From positions 124,001 through 188,000 of the forward strand of contig JALDRB010000004.1 of the NCBI GenBank assembly GCA_031316155.1: a stretch of 64,000 nucleotides of DNA, written 5' to 3'. The notes below the pieces were generated by a model. That model saw only the letters and a program-made list of their open reading frames with translations. It was not told the DNA's origin and made no database searches. Below are positions 33,544-42,900 of the stretch, in pieces (the stretch's first letter is position 1; each line of letters begins with the position of its first letter). The position numbers were made by a program, and so were the translations under genes. This stretch comes from Candidatus Scalindua sp. Its GTDB lineage: Bacteria; Planctomycetota; Brocadiia; Brocadiales; Scalinduaceae.

Positions 33544-34932
33544 ATGAAACAAAAATCTTACAGTGTCCAGCGGTTGCCTTACCTTTGGTCAATTTTGCCG
33601 CAAGAGCTGAACCGGATCAGGGCTTCAATTCACGAGCTTGACGAGGAAAAAGCAAAAGTATTTTTTCAAGATCCGGACACGGCAAAAAGCAAAAAAAGCT
33701 TTTACATGCAAGACAACATTGCCATTCTGAACATCGAAGGCGTTATCCAGCCAAAAGCGGACTTGTGGTCTTGGCTTTTCGGCGGCACGACTCTTGACGT
33801 TTTAACAAGGGATTTCAAGTCTTTGTTAAACGATGACAGCGTAGAGGGAATAATTTTAAACGTTGATTCTCCGGGCGGCGTGGTCAGTTGTGTTCAGGAA
33901 TTTTCAAATATGGTTTTTCAAGCACGTGATAAAAAACCGATTTTTACGGTTTCGTCGGGAGTGATGGCATCGGCGGCGTTTTGGGTCGGAGCGGCAGCCG
34001 AGAGGGTATATGTTACGGATCAGGCCGTTATGACTGGCAGCATCGGGGTTGTTGTTTCTCACGTCGATATCTCCGAGCTTGAAAAAAAGCTGGGAATCAA
34101 AACGACCGAAGTCACGGCGGGCAAAAGCAAGCGCATTGCTTCGAGTCATGCGCCATTAACCGAAGAGGGGCGGGCGGAACTTCAAAGACAAGTTGATCAT
34201 ATTTACAAATTTTTTACTCAGGATATTGCAAAGTTTCGGGGCGTATCAGTTGAAACCGTTCTTGACAACATGGCAGACGGACAAATATTTTTAGGTAGTC
34301 AGGGAGTCCGGGCAGGCTTAGTTGACGGCATAAAAACCAGCGAGGCCATTCTTGCGCAAATCAGCGAGCAAGCGAGAATTCAGGGCATTGACGCTATTTC
34401 CTTTCCCGGGCATGAAGCTTTAATTAATGCAGCAAAAGCGGACGGGATTAGCACGGCTGAAACGGTGGCGGTTAAGATCCTGTCAGCTATCAGGGAGAAA
34501 AGGCAGGCGGAAAAGATTTTACCTTTTAAGGGAAACACGGAAGCGGCGACCGTTGAAAATTTGCCGAAAACAAAATCTTTTAAAAAGGGGGATATTATGA
34601 ACAAGAGCGATAGTTGTGCAATTGAAGCGGAGGAAAAATCTTTGGAAGAAGTTTGGGCGACTTCGGAAAGCACACGGGCGGAGTTTCGAAACGACAAGGA
34701 AAGCTTTCTAGCTTACCACAAGTACAAGGGAAATCTTGGGAACCGTTTGGCCGGGTCTTTGAAGGACGAAAAGCACGAAGCTAACGGCGAGGATTTACGG
34801 ACGGATTCTTTAAGGGCAAAATGGAACGAATCGCCAGAGATTCAAGAGGAATTCAGCGATTTTGAAACGTTCAAGGCTTATGAAGAAAACAGACTTAAGG
34901 GGAATGTGAAGATTTTTAATCCAAAAAGATAA
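33544..34932 (+). CDS. S49-family (ClpP/SppA-type) prohead protease with C-terminal scaffold-like tail
   Basis: 462 aa from ATG 33544 (AAGGGGGG upstream). The S49 domain covers residues ~50-290: NVDSPGG, the nucleophile Ser143 in GVMASAAF, and Lys194 in TAGKSKR, giving the Ser-Lys dyad. Phage S49 proteases mature the capsid. The C-terminal ~110 residues are helical and charged, and an internal ATG (34597) with its own strong ribosome-binding site could yield this part alone as scaffold. No portal or capsid gene flanks it. Confidence 0.88.
   Translation: MKQKSYSVQRLPYLWSILPQELNRIRASIHELDEEKAKVFFQDPDTAKSKKSFYMQDNIAILNIEGVIQPKADLWSWLFGGTTLDVLTRDFKSLLNDDSVEGIILNVDSPGGVVSCVQEFSNMVFQARDKKPIFTVSSGVMASAAFWVGAAAERVYVTDQAVMTGSIGVVVSHVDISELEKKLGIKTTEVTAGKSKRIASSHAPLTEEGRAELQRQVDHIYKFFTQDIAKFRGVSVETVLDNMADGQIFLGSQGVRAGLVDGIKTSEAILAQISEQARIQGIDAISFPGHEALINAAKADGISTAETVAVKILSAIREKRQAEKILPFKGNTEAATVENLPKTKSFKKGDIMNKSDSCAIEAEEKSLEEVWATSESTRAEFRNDKESFLAYHKYKGNLGNRLAGSLKDEKHEANGEDLRTDSLRAKWNESPEIQEEFSDFETFKAYEENRLKGNVKIFNPKR
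34597..34932 (+). CDS. nested in-frame scaffold-like product of the protease gene
   Basis: An AAAAAGGGGG ribosome-binding site stands six bases before ATG 34597, in frame with the protease. The 111-aa product (MNKSDSCAIEAEEKSLEEVW onward) is acidic and helical. Phage lambda uses the same trick: gene C protease with nested Nu3 scaffold. Use of this start here is inferred. Confidence 0.6.
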   Translation: MNKSDSCAIEAEEKSLEEVWATSESTRAEFRNDKESFLAYHKYKGNLGNRLAGSLKDEKHEANGEDLRTDSLRAKWNESPEIQEEFSDFETFKAYEENRLKGNVKIFNPKR

Positions 34933-35384
34933 TTGATGTTTGTCGTAATGTTGTTTAAGGCGGGAAAAGATAACAGGTGTTTAAAGTAAAAAACTAGGCC
35001 GCAAGAAAATAATTCACGGGAATGATTAAAACCTTGCAGCCTTGTTCATATCAAGTCAGACTGAATATATCGAAAAGCAAAAAAAATGCAAGTTAAGAAT
35101 AACCTACCAGTAAAAAGCATGTGGATAAGTCAAAATGAATTTTTAAAACTGTTTGCGGAATTGGTTTTTGCATAGAGTTTTCACATTGTTGATAAGTCAA
35201 AAGGTAATCTTTTTCTCTCTGTCAGGCGGACCAGACACACATAATAAAATCATATCCCTTAGATCGTTTACACTCACCTTTCTTGTGACAAGTTGACAAA
35301 TAATTTATTTAATTAATTATTTATTTTTGGTAGACTCACGGCATTGACTCAATTTTTATCACTGTTTAAGGGAGGACAAAAAGC
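34933..35384. promoter_or_regulatory. gene-free region with DnaA-box-like direct repeats and a promoter
   Basis: TGTGGATAA at 35120-35128 is a perfect DnaA box (reverse of TTATCCACA); TGTTGATAA at 35187-35195 differs by one base. Both are followed by GTCAAAA, making a direct repeat. An AT-rich promoter candidate (TTGACA at 35293, -10 region about 35316-35324) precedes the RHH gene, with a TTAATTAA-centred palindrome that may be its operator. Confidence 0.55.
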
Positions 35385-35576
35385 ATGATTGATCTTGATT
35401 TCAGTAACAGACCGGATGCAAGAAAATCTTTATCGTTAAGTATTCCTTTTCAAGACTTTGTCTATCTTGAAGGGTTGGCCAAGGCTCAGGGATCTTCACT
35501 TAACAAGCTGGTCAAGAGAGCAATTCAAGAGAATCTTAAGCGAGAGGTTGCAGGGTACGAAATTCAAGAGGTTTGA
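35385..35576 (+). CDS. ribbon-helix-helix regulator (HicB/Arc-like)
   Basis: 63 aa with AGGGAGGA before the ATG. KSLSLSIPFQDFVYLEGLAK and GSSLNKLVKRAIQENL form the strand-helix-helix of CopG/Arc-type repressors. It lies alone, with its own promoter and a palindromic AT-rich possible operator. It may control element excision or the cargo genes that follow; an antitoxin role is possible but no toxin is recognised next to it. Confidence 0.75.
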   Translation: MIDLDFSNRPDARKSLSLSIPFQDFVYLEGLAKAQGSSLNKLVKRAIQENLKREVAGYEIQEV

Positions 35577-35723
35577 GAAAATAGTGGTTAAAATTGAAGA
35601 AGTTTTTGGGATTTTCAGTTATCCAGTAATTTATCCAGACTTGTTATTATATTCGAAAAAAAAGTAGGTGATTTGTTTCCAACAAAACATTGTCTTGTTT
35701 GACTGTTAAACACAAAAAATACA

Positions 35724-36140
35724 ATGAATTACTATACACCACTTACAAAAATACATGAAGCAGCTTTTAAGACTTGCCTTAAAAAAGTTGTTGAAATTGC
35801 TGCTAAAACGGAATGTAATCAAATACTCTTGGCAATTCCTCAAAGAGGCACTTTACAAGGTTTGATTCAAGAAATAATGGGTATAAAATTTATTAACAAG
35901 CTTCTATCAAATAAAAAAGCAAAATTAGACTCCCTAACTTTTTTCTTACAAACTAGTCATGCAAAATCTTCAGACTTTGTCAAAGGCCCGGCACTTGCTG
36001 CATATTCAAAACCTGAACAATTGAAAGAATTATCTAAAACAAAAAATATTCTTGGCATAGTTTTATTTTCTAACGCTGGAGACGAGATTGAGGAATTTAA
36101 AAGGATGCCGGATACGGAAGAATTAGAAATTATCTATTAA
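35724..36140 (+). CDS. unknown cargo protein upstream of the nuclease gene
   Basis: 138 aa, not recognised. Predicted mixed alpha/beta with segments CNQILLAIPQRGTLQGLIQE and NILGIVLFSNAGDEIEEFKR. Codon use is more AT-rich than in the element's replication genes, and there is no clear ribosome-binding site. It is followed 116 bases later by a NucS-like nuclease gene on the same strand; together they look like a passenger module picked up between the regulator and the integrase. Confidence 0.55.
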   Translation: MNYYTPLTKIHEAAFKTCLKKVVEIAAKTECNQILLAIPQRGTLQGLIQEIMGIKFINKLLSNKKAKLDSLTFFLQTSHAKSSDFVKGPALAAYSKPEQLKELSKTKNILGIVLFSNAGDEIEEFKRMPDTEELEIIY

Positions 36141-36256
36141 CGTTTCGTTTCCTGTCGTTGATCATTTTTAAGAATTCTTGTTTCCATAGCTTATCTAATT
36201 AAGAAATTAAAAAATATTTACTGTTTTGGCCAAAACACATGTAATTTTGAATTGTT

Positions 36257-37138
36257 ATGAGTGCAATAAAAGCGGATGGGTACAGCTTAGAAAAATATGA
36301 AGACATCAGCAGGAAATCGAAACAATTTTTGCCTAATAGGTGTCCAATTGTTTTAGATTGTGAGAGAGCCAAAGGAACGAGGTGGTTATTTGTGCAAAGA
36401 ATGGAAAAAAGTTCAATGTTCTTTGAATACGAATTAACAGAAGATGAAAATTACACTTTAAATCCTAAATTGTTCAGAATTTTTCAAAACACCTATCCAA
36501 AAGAATTTTTAACAGAAGTATCTAATGCTTGCCCGGAAGTGATTTTTGAAAATTTTGGTTTATTTGCTGGATACTACAAACATTATGAAGATTATGATAT
36601 GGAAGGAAAGATCATAGTTAAAACCTTAAACACCGAGGGGAAACATTTTTCTCAATGCAATGAATTTGCTCATTGGCTTTTTAAAAATACGTCATTTGCT
36701 CCTTCATCATCCAAAAAAAGAAAACACATATTTTCAGAAATGGACGTTGAAGATTATTTGGTAAATAACCTTCAAATCCTTGAAAATGGGCTTGTTTATA
36801 TTGATAGACAGGTAAGAATTGAAACAGGTCGTGTAGATATTGTCGCTAAAGATTATTCAGGAAATAAAGTTTTAGTTGAAATTAAAGCAAAACCTTTAAA
36901 GCCAAAAGACATTCATGAAATTTGTGGTCAAGTGTGTACTTATTTTAATGAAATAAAACAGGAGAATTTAAACGCTCGATTTTTTGTTGTAATTTTGAAA
37001 GAAGAAAATCAAAATCATCTCTTCAAGCTATGGAACGGCTTAAGGCATTTATTTCAAGATAATAAAGTTGTAATCATCCAATTTGAAAGAAAGTTAACAG
37101 GAGGTTACATATTTTCAACCGTAAATTATCTTGATTAA
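36257..37138 (+). CDS. NucS-like PD-(D/E)XK endonuclease-domain protein
   Basis: 293 aa. Residues ~1-150 are unfamiliar; residues ~160-285 match the NucS/DUF91 nuclease core: EDYLVNNLQILENGLVYIDR, Asp194 in GRVDIVAKD, then Glu208-x-Lys210 in VLVEIKAK, and DIHEICGQVCTYF, the usual helix after the active site. NucS proteins cut DNA at mismatches or flaps; related domains occur in phage-defence nucleases. The extra N-terminal domain may sense a signal. Being accessory cargo of a mobile element, a defence role is plausible but unproven. Confidence 0.8.
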   Translation: MSAIKADGYSLEKYEDISRKSKQFLPNRCPIVLDCERAKGTRWLFVQRMEKSSMFFEYELTEDENYTLNPKLFRIFQNTYPKEFLTEVSNACPEVIFENFGLFAGYYKHYEDYDMEGKIIVKTLNTEGKHFSQCNEFAHWLFKNTSFAPSSSKKRKHIFSEMDVEDYLVNNLQILENGLVYIDRQVRIETGRVDIVAKDYSGNKVLVEIKAKPLKPKDIHEICGQVCTYFNEIKQENLNARFFVVILKEENQNHLFKLWNGLRHLFQDNKVVIIQFERKLTGGYIFSTVNYLD

Positions 37139-37529
37139 AAATATCAAATCATATAACTATTTGCTCAACCGGAGCCTTACTAGCAACACTTTTGGAAAGT
37201 CAAACGTGTAGTTTATAATCAAACATTAATCTTTATGCCGTGTCGACACAGCCTAGCTAGTAATGACGTTGGGCTTCAAAACCAAATTAACCCCCAAAAC
37301 CGAAAAAATAAAAGCATCACGTCAACGGTTTGACTTGATTTCATTTCTGTGCAATTCTCTTGATAGTTGTGAGATTTTAGCGACAACAAAGGGCAATACA
37401 ATTCATACCGATTACCGTTTTTCCTGCTTTACGAGAAGCAACAAAAAAACTTTCTTGTTATCCTATCGAGTCAGAAGAACTTAAAAAACAGCGCATTTTT
37501 TTGGCATGCAGTTTGTTTGAAAACTCATT

Positions 37530-38525
37530 ATGCCAATACGCAAAATAGGTAATACATGGTATACGGATTTTTACGTAAACAGTAAAAGGATACGTAAAAA
37601 GTTAAGTACCAACAAGGCTACAGCGCAAAGAATCTATAAAGATTTAGTTTCCAAAAACCAGCTTGCAGCATTCGGGATTGTGCAAGAAGGATATCCACTT
37701 GATAAATTAAAAAACGATTTTTTATGTGAACTTAAACCCCGCATACTTCCAAAAACTTACCACGATTACGAGACAATCCTTAATAATGCATTTAACCAAA
37801 TGAGAGGGGTTGAACTGCCTACATTACGCCATAGACTCAATGGATACATACAGGCAAGGTTAGAATCGAAGAAATCGGCCAAGATCCTCAATCGCACAAT
37901 AGGACTATTTAAAAGGCTGGTAGATTACGGTATTCAGACAAAAGTAATAACCTTTAACCCCATTGCAGACCTGAAATTTTTCAAAGAGAAACGGTCCCCG
38001 AGACGAGTCTTGACGGCAAAAGAAATAACCGACTTACTAACGCATTCAGGAAAATATAAAGTTATCTGGTTAACGTTCCTTTCTACCGGCTTGAGACATT
38101 CTGAACTTGTAAACTTAACATGGAACGACGTTGATTTTGACAAGGGAATGATATCGGTGAAAGGATCAAAGACCGAAGCAGGCATAAGAAGTGTGCCTAT
38201 TTGTCCAGACCTTAAGACGAAACTTGGGAAAATGAGCGGAGAGCGAGAAGGGTACGTATTTAAAACAGGGGCAGGAACACAATTTAAAAACAATCTGTTA
38301 AAGAGGTTTCACGAATGCCTTAAAAGAGCAGGGATCGAACAAGAGGGGCTTAACATCCATAGCCTACGTCACACCTTTGCGACACTTCTTGCAAGCAGCA
38401 ACACACACCCGAAGCATATTCAAACATTACTTGGTCATAAGAGTGCTATAACTTCGCTTGATATCTACACGAAAGTTTATACGGAAGATATCAAGGCAGC
38501 CATGGAAAAAATCAATATCAGTTGA
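37530..38525 (+). CDS. int: tyrosine recombinase / phage integrase
   Basis: 331 aa. The N-terminal part (KIGNTWYTDFYVNSKRIRKK) is an AP2-like arm-binding domain, followed by a SAM-like core-binding domain and the catalytic domain. The catalytic set is complete: Arg189 in GLRHSEL, His277 and Arg280 in HSLRHTF, His303 in LLGHK and Tyr313 in DIYTKV. It should recombine the 39-bp tRNA-Arg sites that flank the element. It lies 376 bases from the right repeat, transcribed toward it. Confidence 0.95.
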   Translation: MPIRKIGNTWYTDFYVNSKRIRKKLSTNKATAQRIYKDLVSKNQLAAFGIVQEGYPLDKLKNDFLCELKPRILPKTYHDYETILNNAFNQMRGVELPTLRHRLNGYIQARLESKKSAKILNRTIGLFKRLVDYGIQTKVITFNPIADLKFFKEKRSPRRVLTAKEITDLLTHSGKYKVIWLTFLSTGLRHSELVNLTWNDVDFDKGMISVKGSKTEAGIRSVPICPDLKTKLGKMSGEREGYVFKTGAGTQFKNNLLKRFHECLKRAGIEQEGLNIHSLRHTFATLLASSNTHPKHIQTLLGHKSAITSLDIYTKVYTEDIKAAMEKINIS

Positions 38526-38900
38526 AACGTTTTTTGTTGTCAAAACTATACACTATTCAAGGAAAGTGTACAAAGATGCTACACAGGTAAGATTTTTCTT
38601 TTTGAAGATATTTTTATTTTGCACGAAATTTTCAATCACGTTTGATATGAATTTTGGGGTTTTTGTAAGCCTTTGTTAAATGGCTACTTGCAAAGGCCAA
38701 AACATATCTTGCAACCTACGGTTATCAAGAAGTAATGTCACGTTTGAGTCAAAGCAGCGAAATTTTGAGGAAATGGGGTTTTCCAAGGCTTTTAAAAGGA
38801 CATGCCGAGATACAGACCGCAGACCCCATATACAACAGAACTGGTCAAAATACGGTCAAAAAAAAATCTTAAGTGCTAAAAAATCAATGGGTGAAACTGC
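38526..38900. promoter_or_regulatory. right end of element with arm-type motif
   Basis: No convincing gene. GGTCAAAATACGGTCAAAAA at 38843-38866 repeats the paired motif of the left end, 35 bases from the right attachment repeat. Confidence 0.6.
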
Positions 38901-38939
38901 TTCGTAGACCGTTACTCTATCCAATTGAGCTATGGGCGC
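38901..38939. repeat. right attachment repeat (39 bp)
   Basis: Exact copy of 24794-24832. It is only a tRNA 5' half and cannot fold into a tRNA alone; its right-hand neighbour is the original chromosome upstream of tRNA-Arg. Confidence 0.95.
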
Positions 38940-39536
38940 TTTTGGACTTTACCATTCATGAACGTAGCTGAATCATCATGCAAAATGCAAACACTAAATT
39001 TACACTTTTGTAATGTATCAATCTCCAAGTTTGTACACTATGAAACGCTTCGAACCTTAGGCAGTACGTAAGCAATCCTTGAAAAATAACAAACCACAGG
39101 AATTATTTAAGCAAATGAATTTATAAGAAAAAAAACACTGCGATGGCTGTTTTTGTGCTATACGTCAACCTCGACTTTACTGAAAAAATGTATTCAAGGC
39201 TTGTTTTTCCCAAGTAACTGTTCCACAAAACAGTGTTGAATTTTGCCACTTATGCTTTTCAAGTCTACCAAAGTCAACCTTTTTGGGCAAGAAATTTTCT
39301 CATGAAAGAACAAATTCCTAGGTTTTTTAGCTATTTATTTACTCAAGATTTTTTTACTGATCGAAGATTAAATAGAACATAAAAAATCACTGTTATTTTT
39401 CAGCACTATTGGGGAAAAGAAAGAAAAACCAGGCAGGAATGTAGAGTAGGTTTTCTGCAAAAAATTCTAACTTAGTCCGAAACAGACGCCTTTATTCGTT
39501 TAATTTGAATAAAAACTGTGTTTGGAAATCAAAAAA
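38940..39536. other. gene-free stretch
   Basis: No gene seen. It should contain the original promoter of the tRNA-Arg/tadA block, now cut off from it by the inserted element. Confidence 0.5.
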
Positions 39537-39613
39537 TGGCGAGGCCGACGGGACTCGAACCCGCAACATCCAGATCGACAGTCTGGTACTCTAACCGATT
39601 GAGCTACGGCCCC
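39537..39613 (-). tRNA. tRNA-Asp (GTC)
   Basis: 77 bases. Acceptor GGGGCCG/CGGCCTC, anticodon stem CCAGA/TCTGG with loop CTGTCGA (anticodon GTC), T loop TTCGAGT, encoded CCA. Confidence 0.95.
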
Positions 39614-39719
39614 GCAACTTAACTGTTTTGGAATTTTATGATTCTACTCATTTACGTATGAGGCTCTATTTAGCAAACTTTTTACCCTTTCCAACACTCT
39701 AGGGTTCCATTTTCTATAG

Positions 39720-39796
39720 TGGTGGGCGATATAGGACTCGAACCTATGACTTCTTGCTTGTAAGGCAAGCGCTCTAGCCAACTGAGCTAATCGCCC
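39720..39796 (-). tRNA. tRNA-Val (TAC)
   Basis: 77 bases. Acceptor GGGCGAT/ATCGCCC, anticodon stem CTTGC/GCAAG with loop CTTACAA (anticodon TAC), T loop TTCGAGT, encoded CCA. It lies 106 bases upstream of tRNA-Asp on the same strand. Confidence 0.95.
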
Positions 39797-39877
39797 CAAT
39801 ACAATTTATACAGAGTTTATCATGATGAAATAGTATGTCAATAAATTTTTAAAACAGTTGTCTATGTCAACTAATCC

Positions 39878-39906
39878 TTGACTTACCACAGAATCAAGAT
39901 TATAGT
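39878..39906 (+). promoter_or_regulatory. sigma-70-type promoter for the S41 protease gene
   Basis: TTGACT and TATAGT separated by exactly 17 bases, 56 bases before the ATG at 39962. Confidence 0.65.
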
Positions 39907-39961
39907 GTTTTCTTAATTTACTCAAATACCTATAAAAAACAAATTGGTTTTTTTGTTTATA

Positions 39962-42900
39962 ATGAAATTTATGAAATTACCATGTTCATTTAAGAGAAGA
40001 TATTTCTATAAGCTCTTACTTCCATTGATGCTGTTTTTGACTATTATCTTTGTAGCTATATCGCACAGTAACTCGCGTAATAAAGATTTTGTTTCAGAAA
40101 TAGAAAGTGCGAAAGATGTGCACAAATTCCGTCTGGTTGGTATTGTATGTTCTTATTTAAACAGGCTCTATGTTGAGCCTGAAAGAATAGTACCAAAAGA
40201 GATGATAAGAGAATCGGTTTCATGGTTAGAGAGAATAATTCCCGAAGTTATGGTAGACATAGATGAAAGCTCAGAAGAAATAAAAATCTTGGTTCAAGAA
40301 CATAGTCAAACTGTTGATATCTCCCATATAAAGAGATTGAGTGATTTATATACGACCTTAAGTGATATTTTACATTTTGTAAACGAAAATAAGAGTAATG
40401 AAGTGAAAGCCGAAGATATTGAATACGCTGCAATTAATGGTATGCTTTCACAACTTGATCCCCATTCAATTGTTTTTCCCCCTGTAGATTTCACGGAATT
40501 TAAGATAGGAACATCCGGAAAATTTGGAGGGGTTGGCATGGTAGTAGGCATGAGGGATGGAATTTTAAGCGTAATTTCTCCAATTGAAGGTACACCAGCA
40601 TATCGAGCCAATCTTCAATCAGGTGATAAAATTATTACCATTGACGAGGATTCAACGATTAATATGTCGCTGCCGGAAGCCGTTAGCAAGCTTAGGGGTG
40701 ACCCTTCTACTCAGGTAATTCTCACGATTGAAAGTGAAAAGTCCGGTGCTACCAAGACGGTTACATTAACGAGAGAAATTATTGAAATACCAACGGTAGA
40801 TTCAAAACTACTTGATGATAAGGTCGGTTACATAAAGATACGAAATTTCCAAGAAGACACCTCTCAATCCTTAGACGAGCAGATTGCACATTTAACCAAA
40901 GAAAGCGGAGGTTTAAAAGGGCTTATCCTGGATCTACGTTTTAATTCTGGAGGGTTATTAGATCAGGCAATCGCCGTGTCAGACAAGTTCTTGTCTTCAG
41001 GAATAATTGTTGTAACTGTTGGCCCTATGGGTAAACACGAAGAACTGAGAAAGGCGAAAAAGTCATCAAAAGATTTCGGAAACTATCCTATCGTCGCAAT
41101 TATTAACGCGGGAAGTGCATCAGGAGCAGAAATCGTTGCTGGTGCATTAAAGGATAATAATCGAGCTGTTCTCATAGGTGATCTTAGTTTTGGTAAAGGA
41201 TCAATCCAGCAATTAATCGATTTGCTTGATGGCGCGGCCTTGAAGCTTACGATTGGAAAGTACCTTACCCCAAGTTTTACCGACATACAGTCGGTAGGTA
41301 TTACACCCGACATTATGCTCTCCCAAACACGAGTGACAGAAGACGAAATTATCATGTTTAATGAAGATCTTTACTCTCGTGAGAAGGATTTACGAAAACA
41401 TTTGGAAGAAAGTACTGAAACAGAAATTCCTTTTGAAAAAGTAAAATACCTCCTCAAAAATGTTGATGAAACTCAGGAAGAAAAGGATGAAAACTATTAT
41501 AAGTTACCCGATTTATCCGAGGACACACACGTTACTTTTGCAAAAACCATTATTCTCAATGCTACTTCATCCCAAAGAGAAAAGATATTGAATCAATTAA
41601 AACCTGTAGTTGAAGATTTTAAAAAGAGTGAGATGGAAAAAATTTCCTCAGCACTAAATGCTATCGGTGTTGACTGGTCAACAGGAAAAACAAGTGCTCT
41701 ACCTCTCGCTACCGTATCTCTTGATCTTAACGGAGAATATTTTAAAGCCGGAGAAGAAGTGAAAATTGAGGTTAGCATTACAAATACCGGTGAAGGAACT
41801 TTTTACCAATTACGAGGTATCACTGAATCTGAGAACCCACTTCTTGACAAACATGAGTTTCTTCTGGGTAAGATAGAGAAAGGTGAAAAAAAAACATCTA
41901 CTAAAACAATAAAACTTCCCGAAAACATTTTGAGCAGAATGGATGAATTTGTTATTAAATTCTCTGAGCTTAACAACAATACCCCATCAGACACAAAAAC
42001 CACAATATCGATTGAAGCGCTACCCAGACCTGCATTTGCATATTCTTACCATATAATTGATGAAGGTGAAGGTTTACGTGGAAACGGTGATGGAATAATT
42101 CAAAAAGGTGAAGACGTCGAATTGGTTTTCCTGATTAAGAATGTTGGGAAAGGTACCTCAGAAAAGAATATTGTTGCTTTGAGGGACTTGAACCACAAGG
42201 AAGTTTTTATAAAAAAAGGGAAACTGGAGTTAGGTAAATTACTTCCTGGTGATTCCAAAACTCTCAAAATAGGGCTTTCGGTCAGAGAGACTCTAGAGGC
42301 TGACAACTTTTCAGTTGACATAACTATTGCAGATACCACGTATGGATCACGCCTTACAGATAAAATGACCTTTTCCGTTAGCCAAGAAAGTGGTGCTGAA
42401 ACGTTAGAGTCAACGAAGAAAACTTTACGTGTGATTAATGATGGTGTCGCCATTTACAATGGTGTTTCTTCTACAACTCCTGTAGTGGCGTATGTGAATA
42501 AAGGTACAGTTCTCACTGCAGACAAAAAAACACGAACATTGTTTCGTGTTGAAATGCCCGATAATCGGTTTGGCTGGATATCTTCTGAAGAAGTAGAAGT
42601 TTCTTTTCTTCAAGACTCGTACGGTTTGAAGATTTCAGATCTTCTATTGCATAAGATACCACCAATTATAGACTTAGACCAAGAAAAGTTACATGAAACG
42701 TTCGGAATGGATCATGTAGTTGTTGCAGGGACGGTTAGTGATGATAACAGGGTTCAATATGTTTACATTTTGGTAAATGAGGATAAGGTTTTTTACTCAT
42801 CTAATAATAGGGCTACCGAGACCGACATATCTCATTTTCCATTTACTTGCAATGTTCCACTCAAGGAAGGCCCAAATGTTATTTCCATTGTTGCCAAAGA

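Larger units (their letters stand above)
24794..38939. mobile_element. tRNA-Arg-integrated element, phage-satellite-like, about 14.1 kb
   Basis: Bounded by exact 39-bp direct repeats (24794-24832 and 38901-38939) of the tRNA-Arg 5' half. A tyrosine integrase gene (37530) sits beside the right repeat, and GGTCAAAATATGGTCA-type arm motifs occur inside both ends. Gene content: small accessory genes, RHH regulators, DnaD-like replication protein, DEAH helicase, terminase small subunit, S49 prohead-type protease, and a cargo pair with a NucS-like nuclease. No portal, large terminase, major capsid, tail or lysis gene is present, so it is either a satellite that uses a helper phage or a reduced prophage. 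Confidence 0.88.

Noticed and set aside
37263..37484. 73-codon frame before the integrase
   Set aside because: No ribosome-binding site and no recognisable motif; composition is like non-coding DNA.
38680..38907. 75-codon frame at the right end of the element
   Set aside because: It runs through the arm motif and into the attachment repeat, so it is probably accidental.
38901..38939. second tRNA-Arg gene
   Set aside because: Only the 5' half is present; it cannot form acceptor and T arms, so it is an attachment repeat.
24794..38939. complete prophage
   Set aside because: No portal, large terminase, capsid, tail or lysis genes could be found on either strand.
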